DNA from: Saccoglossus kowalevskii
Lineage: Eukaryota; Hemichordata; Enteropneusta; Harrimaniidae
DNA length: 21,615 nucleotides
Assembly (NCBI RefSeq): GCF_000003605.2
Contig: NW_003143794.1
Location: 312,842 to 334,456 of the forward strand
Direction: 5' to 3'
In this document: in pieces, positions 11,620 to 20,568 of the stretch
Layout: each line of letters begins with the position of its first letter
How positions within the stretch are numbered: the first letter of the stretch is position 1
The notes under the pieces: generated by a model
Seen by the model: only the letters and a program-made list of their open reading frames with translations
Told to the model about the DNA's origin: nothing
Databases searched by the model: none
Made by a program: the position numbers and the translations under genes

Positions 11620-12120
11620 AGTGAAGATGGAGTGATGCAAGATAGTGCCTCCCAGGTGGTGTACATCTGATGGGGTCACCATCTTGAAGTGATCTCCCAG
11701 GACATACGGATTCAGTCAACTTAGGGGGGACACCATTGTAACTGCAGACTTTGCCAACAATTCTCTCACCTTCTGCACCAGTTCTCTCTGCATTTTGCGG
11801 TAAAGACATTTACACAGGCATTCTTGCTCTTTCATTTAATTTGCTCCCCCTAAAAATATGTCTACCAACTGCTCAATAACATTGGAGTAGCATCCTGTGC
11901 AGAGCTCTGCTTCCAAAATGTCCACCACTAAAACCATATCCCCGACAATGGTTACTGTTACCGCTACCCAAAGACTGGTCAGGTGATAGTGGGTGCCATG
12001 ATCCTGTAATTTGGGGGACAGTGTTGTTCATATCTGTCTTTGGTTTTGAGGATGCTTCTGGCAATGTATTACTGTGTGTGCCTGGTATCCCTGGTTTTTA
12101 CGCACATTATATCGTTGATT
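11620..12120. other. Unassigned ORF-like island, probably decayed element or dead gene fragment
   Basis: This roughly 500-bp patch is richer in GC than its surroundings. Several overlapping open stretches occur: minus-strand 11525-11809 and 11873-12064, the second opening at a TTG, plus a plus-strand stretch of about 80 codons from about 11880 to 12130. On the minus strand one frame reads YSNVIEQLVDIFLGG, a stop, then ECLCKCLYRKMQRELVQKVR, which looks like helical protein broken by stop codons. I recognise no family. A decayed mobile-element ORF or a gene fragment are both possible. Confidence 0.3.
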
Positions 12121-12539
12121 GCTGCCTCAGTTGACCCCCTCAAGAAGAAAAAAATCCATATAATTAACTTAAAAACTAAGCTACCCTACCGACAACCGCG
12201 CCGGGATTCAATGAGCTTACCAGCTGAAACCGCTGAAAAATGTTTTTGAAGGAAACACAATTCGAGTAGGAAAGCAAGGTGTTTTCCCGTTAACCAATTA
12301 TTTAAGCATCGACATAGATTGGTGGTTACACAGTCGATGCTGGAAACGAACAAAATTGTCAGTAAAGGTAAATGGTTGTTGTAAGAGTAGAAATAGTTTT
12401 ATGTAATGTGTACACTATGGTTAGATCAGAAAATGTCTCAAAAGAATGATGAATTGTCTGGGAATCATATCAACGATTCTACATTTCTCCCAATGTTTTT
12501 TTTTTCATAACGGTTTACAATCTTCATGATTTGTTCAAG

Positions 12540-12545
12540 TTTAAT
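12540..12545 (-). terminator. ATTAAA polyadenylation signal of copy A
   Basis: ATTAAA, the common variant of AATAAA, lies on the minus strand about 50 bases past the copy A stop codon at 12596-12598. I saw no canonical AATAAA in the next 250 bases. The short 3' UTR this implies is an inference. Confidence 0.45.
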
Positions 12546-12595
12546 AAATCTTGTAAAAATTGTTCAAAGTGTCTCAATGTATTGGAGTTCAAAGG

Positions 12596-14473
12596 TCATT
12601 GTGAGTTCATAACGATGTCATATGCAGCCAACATTCCTTCGTACGTTTCTTGCGCTGTAGGTAGAATCTGATCTTCGGGTAAGAGGAAACCGTATTCACC
12701 GGTGTCTCTCAGCTCCGTTGCGTGTGAGTACTTGATGCCGGCTGATCCATATGCCCAGTCGACACTACTACCAGATGCAACGTCTAACACAAGAAGACAC
12801 AAAGTAAGGAATGGTTAAATGTGTGTTGCATGGAAGCATGTATTTAACATTTTTTTTTCCCGCAGAACTACACATCGATGATTGTTAAATGCGTTACGGA
12901 ACATGCATACTTACACAATAACTCAGTGATGGTTCCGTATTGGTAGGTCGTGTTGTGAACACTCGCCAATGCATCGACAAACGCTTTACCAATAATATTC
13001 TGAGATGAAGACAAAAGCAGAAAACATAATAAACAAACAGCAAAGTAAACACTTATTCATCGAAAAAAATCATCTGAGCCGTTTTTTATGTTAAATGCAC
13101 ACTTGTCCCCATATGTCAAATACAGTGTTGTGGATCACTTACATGATCGTCGTAGTCTTTGGGAAAATCGTAAGTATAACCCCATGGATTCATCCACATT
13201 TGAGCGGCACTATGAATATCCATGAAAAACTTAAATTCCTGAGTTTGACTTTTCTGCCTTATCCATTCAACCACCTGCCTCACTTCCACTTCGCTCAGCG
13301 GATACTCCCCGCGGTAACTATAAGAGCATGGGTTTGTGCTTGTTCCGCCACCTGAGAGTACATTAAAAGTGGTTGTTATCATGTACACCAGCGCTGTATC
13401 CCCCTGAATCCTTAATCCCTCAAGTGTCCCGTTTACTAGTCAGTCATAAAATCATATTTCATAATATTCATTCATTAGCTGTGCTCAAGTACTTTAGTCG
13501 GGATTCTCATGTGAGCGTTATAGAAATAATAAAAATTACCAAAACGGTTACAATGATTATCGAATTTGTACACAAAAATAACGGTTCTTACCTCCGAATT
13601 CATGAGGCCAGTTTCTGTTGGGGTCTACTCCATAACATTCTGGTCCAACGCCCATATTTACGGATCTAGTCTTACGCCAGAGTCGGTACTGTATGTAAAA
13701 AATGCAATAAACTGGGTTACATTTAGAAAGTTCTCAAGCTAGAAAGATCCAAATGTTCACAAAAACTAAGGATCGTATTACTTTAATTCTAAAACGAGTT
13801 ATATTGAAATATTCATTAAACTCCACTTACCACGTCCCACGTATAATCATATCCATCCACGTTAAATACCGGTAATATATACAAATCAAACATATCCAAT
13901 AATCTTGTTACCCGACTATCTTCCGTGTACGTGTGTAACATCTAGAAAATATTTCAGTGAGAGTATTTGATATGTTGACAAAATGAAATGTCAACAAACT
14001 AACCGATTTCTGATTGCTCTGACTGCTATGTGATATGGTTGGGTAGCCAATCAGGTATCAGGTTTCTCATTGATTCAAAATTCAAAGTCGAAATTACTTC
14101 TTATGTTTCGATAATACCATATCATACCATATCAGACCTATATAATAATCAAAACTTACTTTATTTGTCATCCATATATTAGTCGCTGGCGTAATCCATT
14201 CACGTGCATGTATACCACTGTTTATCCACATCGCTGGTTTGGTTACATTTGACTCTGCACCAATCTACAAGACGATGAATCGGGAAAAGTTCAGGTATGG
14301 GCGAGAATTAGAATTCACATCGCACCGTGTTTTTTTTTTTTACAAATTCAGAGAAATGCCACATGTCTTACCTTTAACGCCCGCATCACTCTCTTCTCAT
14401 ACGATCGTCCTATAATAAACTCCTTCGCTAAATCGGGATACCTTGCGGCAGTGTCTTTCACCCACTGGTCAAT
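12596..14473 (-). other. Copy A mature peptidase domain (exons 4-10) and its pocket
   Basis: The domain starts [14 protein letters not shown] and ends AYDIVMNSQ. In bovine carboxypeptidase A numbering the S1' pocket can be read: Y248 (Y362), A250, S253, S254, V255 (V369 in SGSSVDW), A268 (A383) and E270 (E385). A small aliphatic residue at 255, where carboxypeptidase B enzymes carry Asp, is established as an A-type marker, so apolar C-terminal residues are the likely substrates. Two positions differ from the textbook enzyme: Tyr198 is Ala (A312), and Thr268 is Ala. NVT in exon 5 and NTT in exon 9 are possible N-glycosylation sites. Confidence 0.85.
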
Positions 14474-16523
14474 CTAAAAACAAGTAACCAATTACACATC
14501 TCACAGAAGGCATTTCTCGATACATTACACATGGCCACGAATCACTAACTAAAGAGCGGTGCGTTAGGCATAATTACGTCACTAAAGTCACTAACTTGTG
14601 ATTAACGGATATTTGATTTGCTCAAACAAAAATATCTTTATTTTAGATAAATACAATGTATTTGTCAGAGTTATCCAGATCGTATATATGACAAGTCATA
14701 TAGTCAATAGAATATTGTTACATTGAATAAAATTGTGTTGAATCTTACCTCGGCATACCTATGATACACTGTATAATACAGGTCATCCGGGTCAACTGAT
14801 AATGATTTAATTTCGCCATTGCGTACGTTAAATTGATTATCAATTAATTTCTGCACGTCATCAATTCGTATATGGTATTCTATCTCATTATCGTCCAGCA
14901 TATGTTGGATTTCATCGGCGTTATCAGGTGTTGTCATGACATCAAAGGGGAAGTTCCAAAAATCATACTAGAATGTCAAGAGAATATGTTACATTATCAC
15001 AATGTCCTAAAATGACGTAATTTGTACTTGGTTTAAAGGGCGGTGGTCGCCGCGTCCTGTTCGATATGGGACTCGTATTGACGTACACAACTTGTCTAAA
15101 ATATATCGTTCATTTCATGAACTATGAACATGCGCTGCGCGACGAGCACCACCCTTTAACACGCGTATGTAGGACTAAACTGCTTTGCTGGAATCTACTT
15201 TGTTCGTTATGTGCAAGTATCACACCTATAAATAAAAGTATGTTCATCTACATGTAAAACTAACACCCTAATATCGTTAAGAAGTAATTTCTGGCGTTGG
15301 AAACACTTTTTCATTTTGTTTTGAAATAAATATATATGAAGAAACGAGTGTTTTTTCACATCCAGTGAAAACTGGTAACTCTTACAAGTGTTATAGTAAG
15401 CTAATTGGACGGTGTTCTGAATTCTTATTAATACGCAGTGGTATTTCCAGTAATTTACACGTGGGTCACGCTAACCCGTACCACTGATATACGATAGACG
15501 TAAGTGTAAAGTACGTACTGAACGTAAAACTACGACTGAAAAAAAGTTTTACGTTCTTGTTCAGCAGCGATATTTGGATATACAATTTAAAAAAGATTAT
15601 GCCAATTTTGGTTTATTTTATTTTAAATAAATATTCCAAATTTACATTAATAATTTCTATATTTTTTGTGTGTGTGTCAATCTATTTCCTGCATTTTTGT
15701 TGTTTCTGTATACTTGCGGTTATAACTTACAATGGATAGAGGTACAACATATAGAACTGTTTAGCAATTTTGAAAAAAAAAAATGTAACTAACCTTTCAT
15801 AAATCATAAATATTTACAATCTATTTATGTTGACCAAATATATTTGTTTTCCTATGTATCGTAATTTGGCACGACGAACGATTGAAAGCACTGGCAAGGA
15901 TAAGCAAGTACAGTAGTAACGACATCTCACTAAATCGTGTGTGCGACAAATTCCTATTGAATTGTATATACGTGTTTTATTTGAAGATGGAATTTAATTA
16001 CAATTCTTACTTTTCCAGTTTCTTCTAGTCTTCTCATTACTTCGACCTCCTTTTGGGACTGAACTTTGACCCGTAGTACTTTATATCTATAGTATGTGTA
16101 TGATAAATCAGATTTTATTGTAGAAGACACGGAATTTAGCAAACACTTGAGTTATATATTGTTTACACTATAAAACGTTACAGGTATAATAAATAGTATA
16201 GTTTCCACTCCCATGTTTGCGTCGTTGGCTCAAAAGTTACAGTAATAAATTTAAAATTACTGAAAGATTCAATTTGGAGATTGTATAAAATGTCAGTGTT
16301 TGGCCCCATTGTATATAATCGGTTACGTCAAATATTTTCGATGCGTCATTATAAATTACATCTCAATGACAACTTCGCGAACACATCAACTTATGTCAAC
16401 ATTCTCAAAGAGATCCATAAGGTTTATAGAGTTCAAAAATTACCCATCAAATTGATTCTTTGCTTCTCCGTAACAATTAACAACTAGTAGTAACTGAACA
16501 ACGGCTATAATACGGACCACCAT
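12596..16523 (-). CDS. Preprocarboxypeptidase A-type, M14A family (copy A), complete, 10 exons
   Basis: This is a secreted zinc carboxypeptidase zymogen cleaving C-terminal residues. The coding exons read downward: 16444-16523, 16011-16086, 14749-14967, 14372-14473, 14160-14264, 13831-13941, 13592-13688, 13143-13351, 12915-12999 and 12596-12783. They total 1272 bp, exactly 423 codons plus TGA, close to the usual 415-425 of the family. All junctions are GT-AG and intron phases are 2,0,0,0,0,0,1,0,1. The ATG at 16523 was chosen because it opens a signal peptide and splices in frame into YKVLRVKV. Zinc ligands are H178 and E181 (GIHAREW) and H310 (DIHSAAQ). R236 (WRK), N255/R256 (DPNRNW), Y362 and E385 (ATELRDTG) complete the site; C249 and C272 match the family disulfide. 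Y362 and the frame after it are restored only by joining exon 9's final T to AC of exon 10. No clear TATA box precedes it. Confidence 0.96.
15033..15159. mobile_element. 127-bp foldback/MITE-like element bounded by TTAA
   Basis: The left end (15033-15055) starts TTAAAGGGCGGTGGTCG. The right end (15137-15159) is its inverted complement, ending CACCACCCTTTAA, with about 19 of 23 positions matching. Both ends finish in TTAA, which fits a piggyBac-type TTAA target duplication but could also be part of the repeat itself. The interior of about 80 bp is too short for a transposase, so the element would be non-autonomous. Family assignment is inference. Confidence 0.6.
15520..15556. other. Perfect 12-bp stem hairpin
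   Basis: GAACGTAAAACT at 15520-15531 is matched by its exact complement AGTTTTACGTTC at 15545-15556 across a 13-base loop. It lies in intron 2 of copy A. It might be a small inverted repeat left by a mobile element or a local fold in the pre-mRNA. Nothing else supports a function. Confidence 0.6.
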
Positions 16524-16887
16524 TGCGTACAGTTTTAGTGGTGAGACGCGTACCACAACCCGATTCAATGTCTCCAGTTAGCACCAAATAAACATCGTCG
16601 TAAACCAGCGCATGCGTACATTTCACCAGTAATCATGTGATTTTTGTTACCACTATATCATGTGTAATCTTGTTAGCTGCTGTTAATATTTATACTGCTA
16701 CTGTGCGACATTTGTCTAATGGAAATCACAAGTATGAGGTTTGACCTGGGTGCGACTTGCACTAATTACCGCTGGTGACCCCTTCGATACCTTCCAATCA
16801 CCTAAAAATACCTAATTAAAGCTTGGTAACGTCTCAGTTTCTACTCGTTGGTCTGCGCAACAGCCAAAATCGCCATCTTTGCGTGGC

Positions 16888-16914
16888 ACGACAACTACCG
16901 CCCTTTAATTAACT
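16888..16914. repeat. Solo copy of the TTAA-bounded foldback end
   Basis: The plus strand reads CAACTACCGCCCTTTAATTAA at its end. Of its last 17 bases before the AA, 15 match the complement of the left end of the element at 15033-15159, and about 21 of 28 bases match that element's right end. No inverted partner was found nearby, so this looks like a truncated or decayed family member. Confidence 0.4.
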
Positions 16915-17487
16915 CCATACTTGCTCTTTTCACTATGCGTAGAATAGTAATCACACAGATAATTTCATATACATATAGGTACCGCCCACGCACAGTTATG
17001 GCCATTTTTTTCATATGTAAATTAAGGAATAGTCATAAATTTCTGTTCTAAGAACTAGACTGTGCATTAAGGTTCGACCCATGACTTTGGTACTGGAAAA
17101 CAGTATCACTGCTCTATGAGGGGGTTGAATATACATTCAAACATATTCACCATCACGTGATATATATGACTGCATAGAGGCACTGAGTAGAACCTGAGTG
17201 TTTTTGTGTAAATGAAAACCTTTCCACTGGCCATCAATGAGACAAAGAGTTTACTGCATTTGTTTCACGTTTTAGAAATAGTAAATCAGACTACTGAATA
17301 AATATGGAAGAAAAATACTTACATGCTACATACGAATGAACAGGCCAATCTGGTATCTATGTTGCTTATGTAAACTGAATTATCCATATATTCAATCACT
17401 AAAGTTATGTTATATCATGTTTGTAATATGATCATATACAAACTATTATTGAAAATTTAGTGTGTATGATATCTTATAAAGCTGAGA

Positions 17488-18444
17488 TTACACGCAAAAT
17501 TGTATTAAAAAGTTGTAATCACACTATACGCGTTTCATTTCAACTATTAAATTTGACCACCTCCATCGTTTGTACGAGCGACCTACGCCCAGCGTTTGTT
17601 AGCATGTACGAACGTTATCTGTTCACGACAGTAGTCTGTACCCGGAAATGACGAAACATTTTTTTTTTAAAGTTGTTTTCTGAAATTCACACATTCGCCT
17701 ATCAGACGAGAAACACACCCTGCCCTCTGATTTCACATGGCAACATAAAGGTAAAGATACATTTTTGAAACTACGATACCTGTAAAGTTTATCAAGTTAA
17801 ATTACACCGTTATACCACTAAAAAGGTAAAATCCTTGAAATATTCATCTCAAATTACGTTACGTGCGTGTACAACGCTGATCATTTCTAAAACATGCATT
17901 TATATATGAAAAAGGCGCCTACCTACCTAATTAGAAATTTAGTTGTGGCACGAGTAATATGTCGAGATAAAAAAAGACCGCTTTCATTTTAGTTTATGTG
18001 CGTAGATAACTTGGCCGTGAATGTAATCTTACTGCTACTTTCAACATTTGGGAAAGGTGGGATATTTGTTTATGCCCTCGTGTGGCGTAAATTTAAATTT
18101 CTTTTGTTTTTATCATCACACGGTCTACCTGAGAAATGCATAACTATTTACGTTAGGGGCGCTAATACACAATAGCTTTGCGTTTCAGATGTGTAAATAA
18201 AATCGTTAGGCTGTCACGGTTGGTGTCAGGCTGATTGCAAGCCACACATAGTAGCGTTTCGTCCACTTGACATTACCCTAGGTCAAATACTAGTTAGCCA
18301 CCTATTTTTTTTTCATAATTGTCAGCAAACGCTGGGCGTAGGTAACACGTACAAACGAGGGAGGTGGTCAAATTTAATAGTTGAAATTAAACTCGTATAG
18401 TGTCACGGTGATTTCAACTTTTTAATACAATTTTGCGTGTCAAT
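17488..18444. repeat. Large inverted repeat, arms about 116-123 bp, spacer about 715 bp
   Basis: The left arm (about 17488-17603) reads ACACGCAAAATTGTATTAAA through ACTATTAAATTTGACCACCT to CTACGCCCAGCGTTTGTTAG. The right arm (about 18322-18444) is its inverted complement over the whole length, with a few substitutions and small gaps, the largest near 17520 against 18402-18406. Arms this long are compatible with terminal inverted repeats of a DNA transposon or with a foldback. The spacer encodes no transposase that I can recognise. No clear target-site duplication is visible outside the arms. Confidence 0.88.
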
Positions 18445-19277
18445 ACAACAAAGAAATGTCACAAAACATATAATTAACACGTGGTTGCCTTGCCAACAAA
18501 AAGACACGCAAACCACCAATAAAATGCAGTCTTACAATAACTGACTTATCTTTCTCTAAAACGACAATTTGTGTAAAATGGCGTGAATATTAGAATGTCA
18601 AGGAATAGGCAAACTTTATTAGATGCATGAGAGGAGTGTGCACACAAAATGATCGGCCACTGTACAACTTTGTAAAGGCATACGCGGTCAGACAGGTCTA
18701 TCTTAAAATAGTCCCAAAGAGTCAGGGAAAGGTGAATAAACATTCTACCCAATAATCAATTTTATTTCAGCCAAAACTTTTTTGCTAGTTATGCTCCAGA
18801 GTTCTCAGGGCAATATGTTGTGAACAACACCATGGCCTTAAAACTTGACTCAGAAACCAGAATGCTATATTGCCAACTGATCTAGGAAGGTGTGCAGGGT
18901 AGGCAGAAAATGCAAAAATGTGAACAGAAGTCACAGAAGTTAGTTGGAAGAAAAGTGTAAAGGATGTCTGGGGATGAAGGAAATGAAAAACGTCTGCCGA
19001 CCTGGAAAACTTAAATGATTTGAAGAATGCTGGAAAATTGTATGGAAAGGTACAACAAAAGTTGTTTTGGAAAGCAAAATATTTTTTTGGAGAGTATCGA
19101 CTGAGAATGACAAATCTGTCATGTTTCCACAAGGATGCCACCAATGGTAAATACAGAAATGTTTACTGTAGAGGCAAAGAGTTATTTGAAGTGTAAAAAA
19201 GTCAGAAAAATTGAAGAAGCAACAAGCTGACATATATGTAAAATGCGGTTGAGTATCTTGTCTTGTTTGTATGTTAA

Positions 19278-19716
19278 GGCCAGACTTTTATTATCCCTTG
19301 TTTCGCGAACCCGCCGAATGAGCAGGAGCCGAAAATGAAATAAAAATAAAATTTTATTTCAGCGTAATTTCTCGCGCCCGCCAACTTGTAAGCGCAAAAA
19401 ATTGCTAAAAAAATATTTTTATCTTCATTTTTTTATTGCCCGCTGCATACCAAATCCAAGTTGCACTTTCGTGGAAGTATCATGATCAAAGTACCGAAGG
19501 CTCGCGCAGATGAGACACAAGATTATACATGGAATAACATAACATTTTATTTTATTTTATTTTATTTCATTTCATTTCATTTCTTCTCTCCGATCAATAA
19601 TCTCACTTATCACACAAATTTAATGGGGGAAAAAAATAATTTTATTTTTTTCCCGCCCTCCTCAAAAAAATTGCCTTATAAAAACTCGAGAAACAAGGAA
19701 TAAAAAAAGTCTGGCC
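19278..19716. mobile_element. MITE-like element with about 30-bp terminal inverted repeats
   Basis: The left end starts GGCCAGACTTTTATTATCCC followed by TTGTTTCGCGA. The right end, read inverted, starts GGCCAGACTTTTTTTATTCC followed by TTGTTTCTCGA. The flanks are TTAA (19274-19277) on the left and TAAA (19717-19720) on the right, so a slightly decayed TTAA target duplication is possible; other placements of the boundary by one or two bases also fit. The 439-bp interior is AT-rich with GC-rich motifs (CTCGCGCCCGCC and CCCGCCCTCC) near each end, and it has no transposase ORF. It sits within the probable 3' UTR of the TEX30-like gene. Confidence 0.82.
19545..19579. repeat. Composite pentanucleotide (TTTTA)4(TTTCA)3
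   Basis: Four TTTTA units (19545-19564) run directly into three TTTCA units (19565-19579), then TTTCT. The array lies inside the MITE-like element at 19278-19716. It is short. Confidence 0.9.
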
Positions 19717-20131
19717 TAAAGGTGTAAAAATGATCTACTCAGCTTTTTATTTAGAGTAATATTAAAGTTGAGAATAAGAAATGTCTGAAATGTTAATAAA
19801 ATTGTTTGAAAGCCAAAAACTTCTTTTTCAAGACAGGAAAAATAGAAATCTGAAAAGTTGTGGTTGACAAAAGCATAAATGTATTCTTAGAAGGCTGTAA
19901 AGTTATAGAGAAGTTTCCAGTAAATGTGTAAAAGTCATTATTACTGAAGAGAAAACAGGCTGTCACAATATTTGCACTCCATGCCAAGATTAAAAAAAAA
20001 TTCTTTAGTATATTAACATACATGTACAATGTTAAAATCTAATCAAAGTTTAATCCCAATAAATGAGTCATATATAAATTTAACAGTCAATGCAAAAATC
20101 AACAATTCCTTTTGAAAATATAGTAATACTT

Positions 20132-20568
20132 TTATGTACTTTTACATTTCTTCTTTTTTCCACTATCATTATTACAATCCTTTGTTTCAGCAGGTCTTTT
20201 CAATTGCGTTTCTCTTGTCACATGCTTCAAACACCAATCATAAATCTCATCGCACACATCAACCATGACGCCATTATCAGTCTGACCTTTGATATTGATG
20301 CTGTGATCAGCACCCTCTATCCATTTCATTTTCTTGACGCATGTAATAGATTTAAGGGTATCTTCCATGATTGTTTTTGTACAGAATGCATCTTTTGTGC
20401 CAGTAATAAACAGAGTCGGTGTGGTCAAAGACTGAAGTATTTCATTTCTGAGACTGGTGAGTTTACGAGGGGGATGAAGTGGGTAGGAAAGACAAATGAC
20501 GCCCTTGATGAAATCATTTTTCATGGCATTTGCCACACACACAGCAGCTCGCGATCCCATTGACCTAC
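20132..20568 (-). CDS. TEX30/KANSL3-like alpha/beta hydrolase, terminal coding exon
   Basis: This is the last exon (145 codons plus TAA) of a predicted alpha/beta hydrolase fold protein related to vertebrate TEX30. It begins at a TTTCAG acceptor with GT completing a Gly codon split by a phase 1 intron, giving GRSMGSRAA. That is the GxSxG nucleophile elbow and a TEX30 hallmark. Next come VICLSYPLHPP, TPTLFITGTKDAFC with the likely acid Asp, and KWIEGADHSIN with the likely catalytic His. The enzymatic substrate of the family is not established. The C-terminus is a charged tail, KRPAET...SGKKKKCKST, resembling a bipartite nuclear localisation signal. Upstream exons (lid and N-terminal strands) were not found up to the right edge and probably lie beyond it. 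An alternative reading as a full gene starting at 20581 is unlikely because that would start at a TTG inside the intron. Confidence 0.9.

Larger units (their letters stand above)
9329..12595. other. Intergenic spacer between the relic and copy A
   Basis: This spacer would have held the missing exons 1-8 of the relic, but I found no trace of HAREW, WRKTRS, NPNRNW or DIHS coding sequence on the minus strand. It contains a G run at 9427-9436, AT-rich filler, and two patches of higher GC content and ORF-like character (10940-11075 and 11620-12120) annotated separately. The end nearest 12595 should carry the 3' UTR of copy A. Confidence 0.65.
14968..16010 (-). other. Copy A intron 2 (1043 bp)
   Basis: This is the longest intron of copy A (phase 0), between the propeptide exons, as in copy B, whose intron 2 is 921 bp. 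It hosts a 127-bp foldback element at 15033-15159 and a 12-bp perfect stem at 15520-15556. The rest is AT-rich with no exon that I can support; the plus-strand ORF near 15557-15739 is low-complexity and hydrophobic. Confidence 0.85.
14749..16523 (-). other. Copy A signal peptide and activation propeptide (exons 1-3)
   Basis: Exon 1 encodes [19 protein letters not shown], a compact signal peptide with a likely cut after CYG, then KNQFDG, with the last Gly split by a phase 2 intron (GG then A). Exon 2 encodes [20 protein letters not shown]. Exon 3 (73 codons, residues 53-125) begins [10 protein letters not shown] and carries [15 protein letters not shown] before the linker. Only a single Arg (R101, in NVRNG) lies where the propeptide should be cut, against RRRK in copy B. 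Exons 1 and 2 are 80 and 76 bp here and 86 and 76 bp in copy B. Confidence 0.88.
16524..18740. other. Spacer between copy A and the TEX30-like gene
   Basis: The low end should contain the copy A promoter. No convincing TATA box or initiator is visible in the 150 bases upstream of the ATG, although GTTTATTT occurs at about 16580 on the minus strand. The spacer contains a solo TIR-like sequence (16888-16914) and the large inverted repeat at 17488-18444. Plus-strand ORFs near 16848, 17460 and elsewhere have no coding character and overlap repeat arms. Confidence 0.65.
18741..20131 (-). other. Probable long 3' UTR of the TEX30-like gene
   Basis: From about 18780 upward the plus strand turns markedly purine-rich (pyrimidine-rich on the minus strand) up to the TEX30-like stop codon, apart from the inserted element at 19278-19716. 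Minus-strand AATAAA signals occur at 19746-19751, 18761-18766 and 18615-18620. The compositional boundary coincides with the signal at 18761. A 3' UTR of about 1.35 kb ending near 18740, or a short form ending near 19725, is therefore inferred. The minus-strand ORF at 18785-19144 lies in this zone and looks like a by-product of pyrimidine-rich sequence. RNA evidence is needed to separate UTR from intergenic DNA. Confidence 0.45.

Noticed and set aside
12915-12999. Loss of the substrate-capping Tyr248 in copy A, from reading exon 10 in isolation
   Set aside because: Joining the final T of exon 9 to AC at the start of exon 10 restores a Tyr codon (Y362), so the residue is present.
13095-13355. 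Plus-strand ORF of 86 codons
   Set aside because: It is antisense to exon 8 of copy A.
18785-19144. Minus-strand ORF of 119 codons rich in Phe and Ser
   Set aside because: It lies in pyrimidine-rich minus-strand sequence downstream of the TEX30-like stop; its composition fits a chance ORF and no motif is present.
20090-20563. 157-codon plus-strand ORF
   Set aside because: It is antisense to the TEX30-like exon, which has clear homology on the minus strand.
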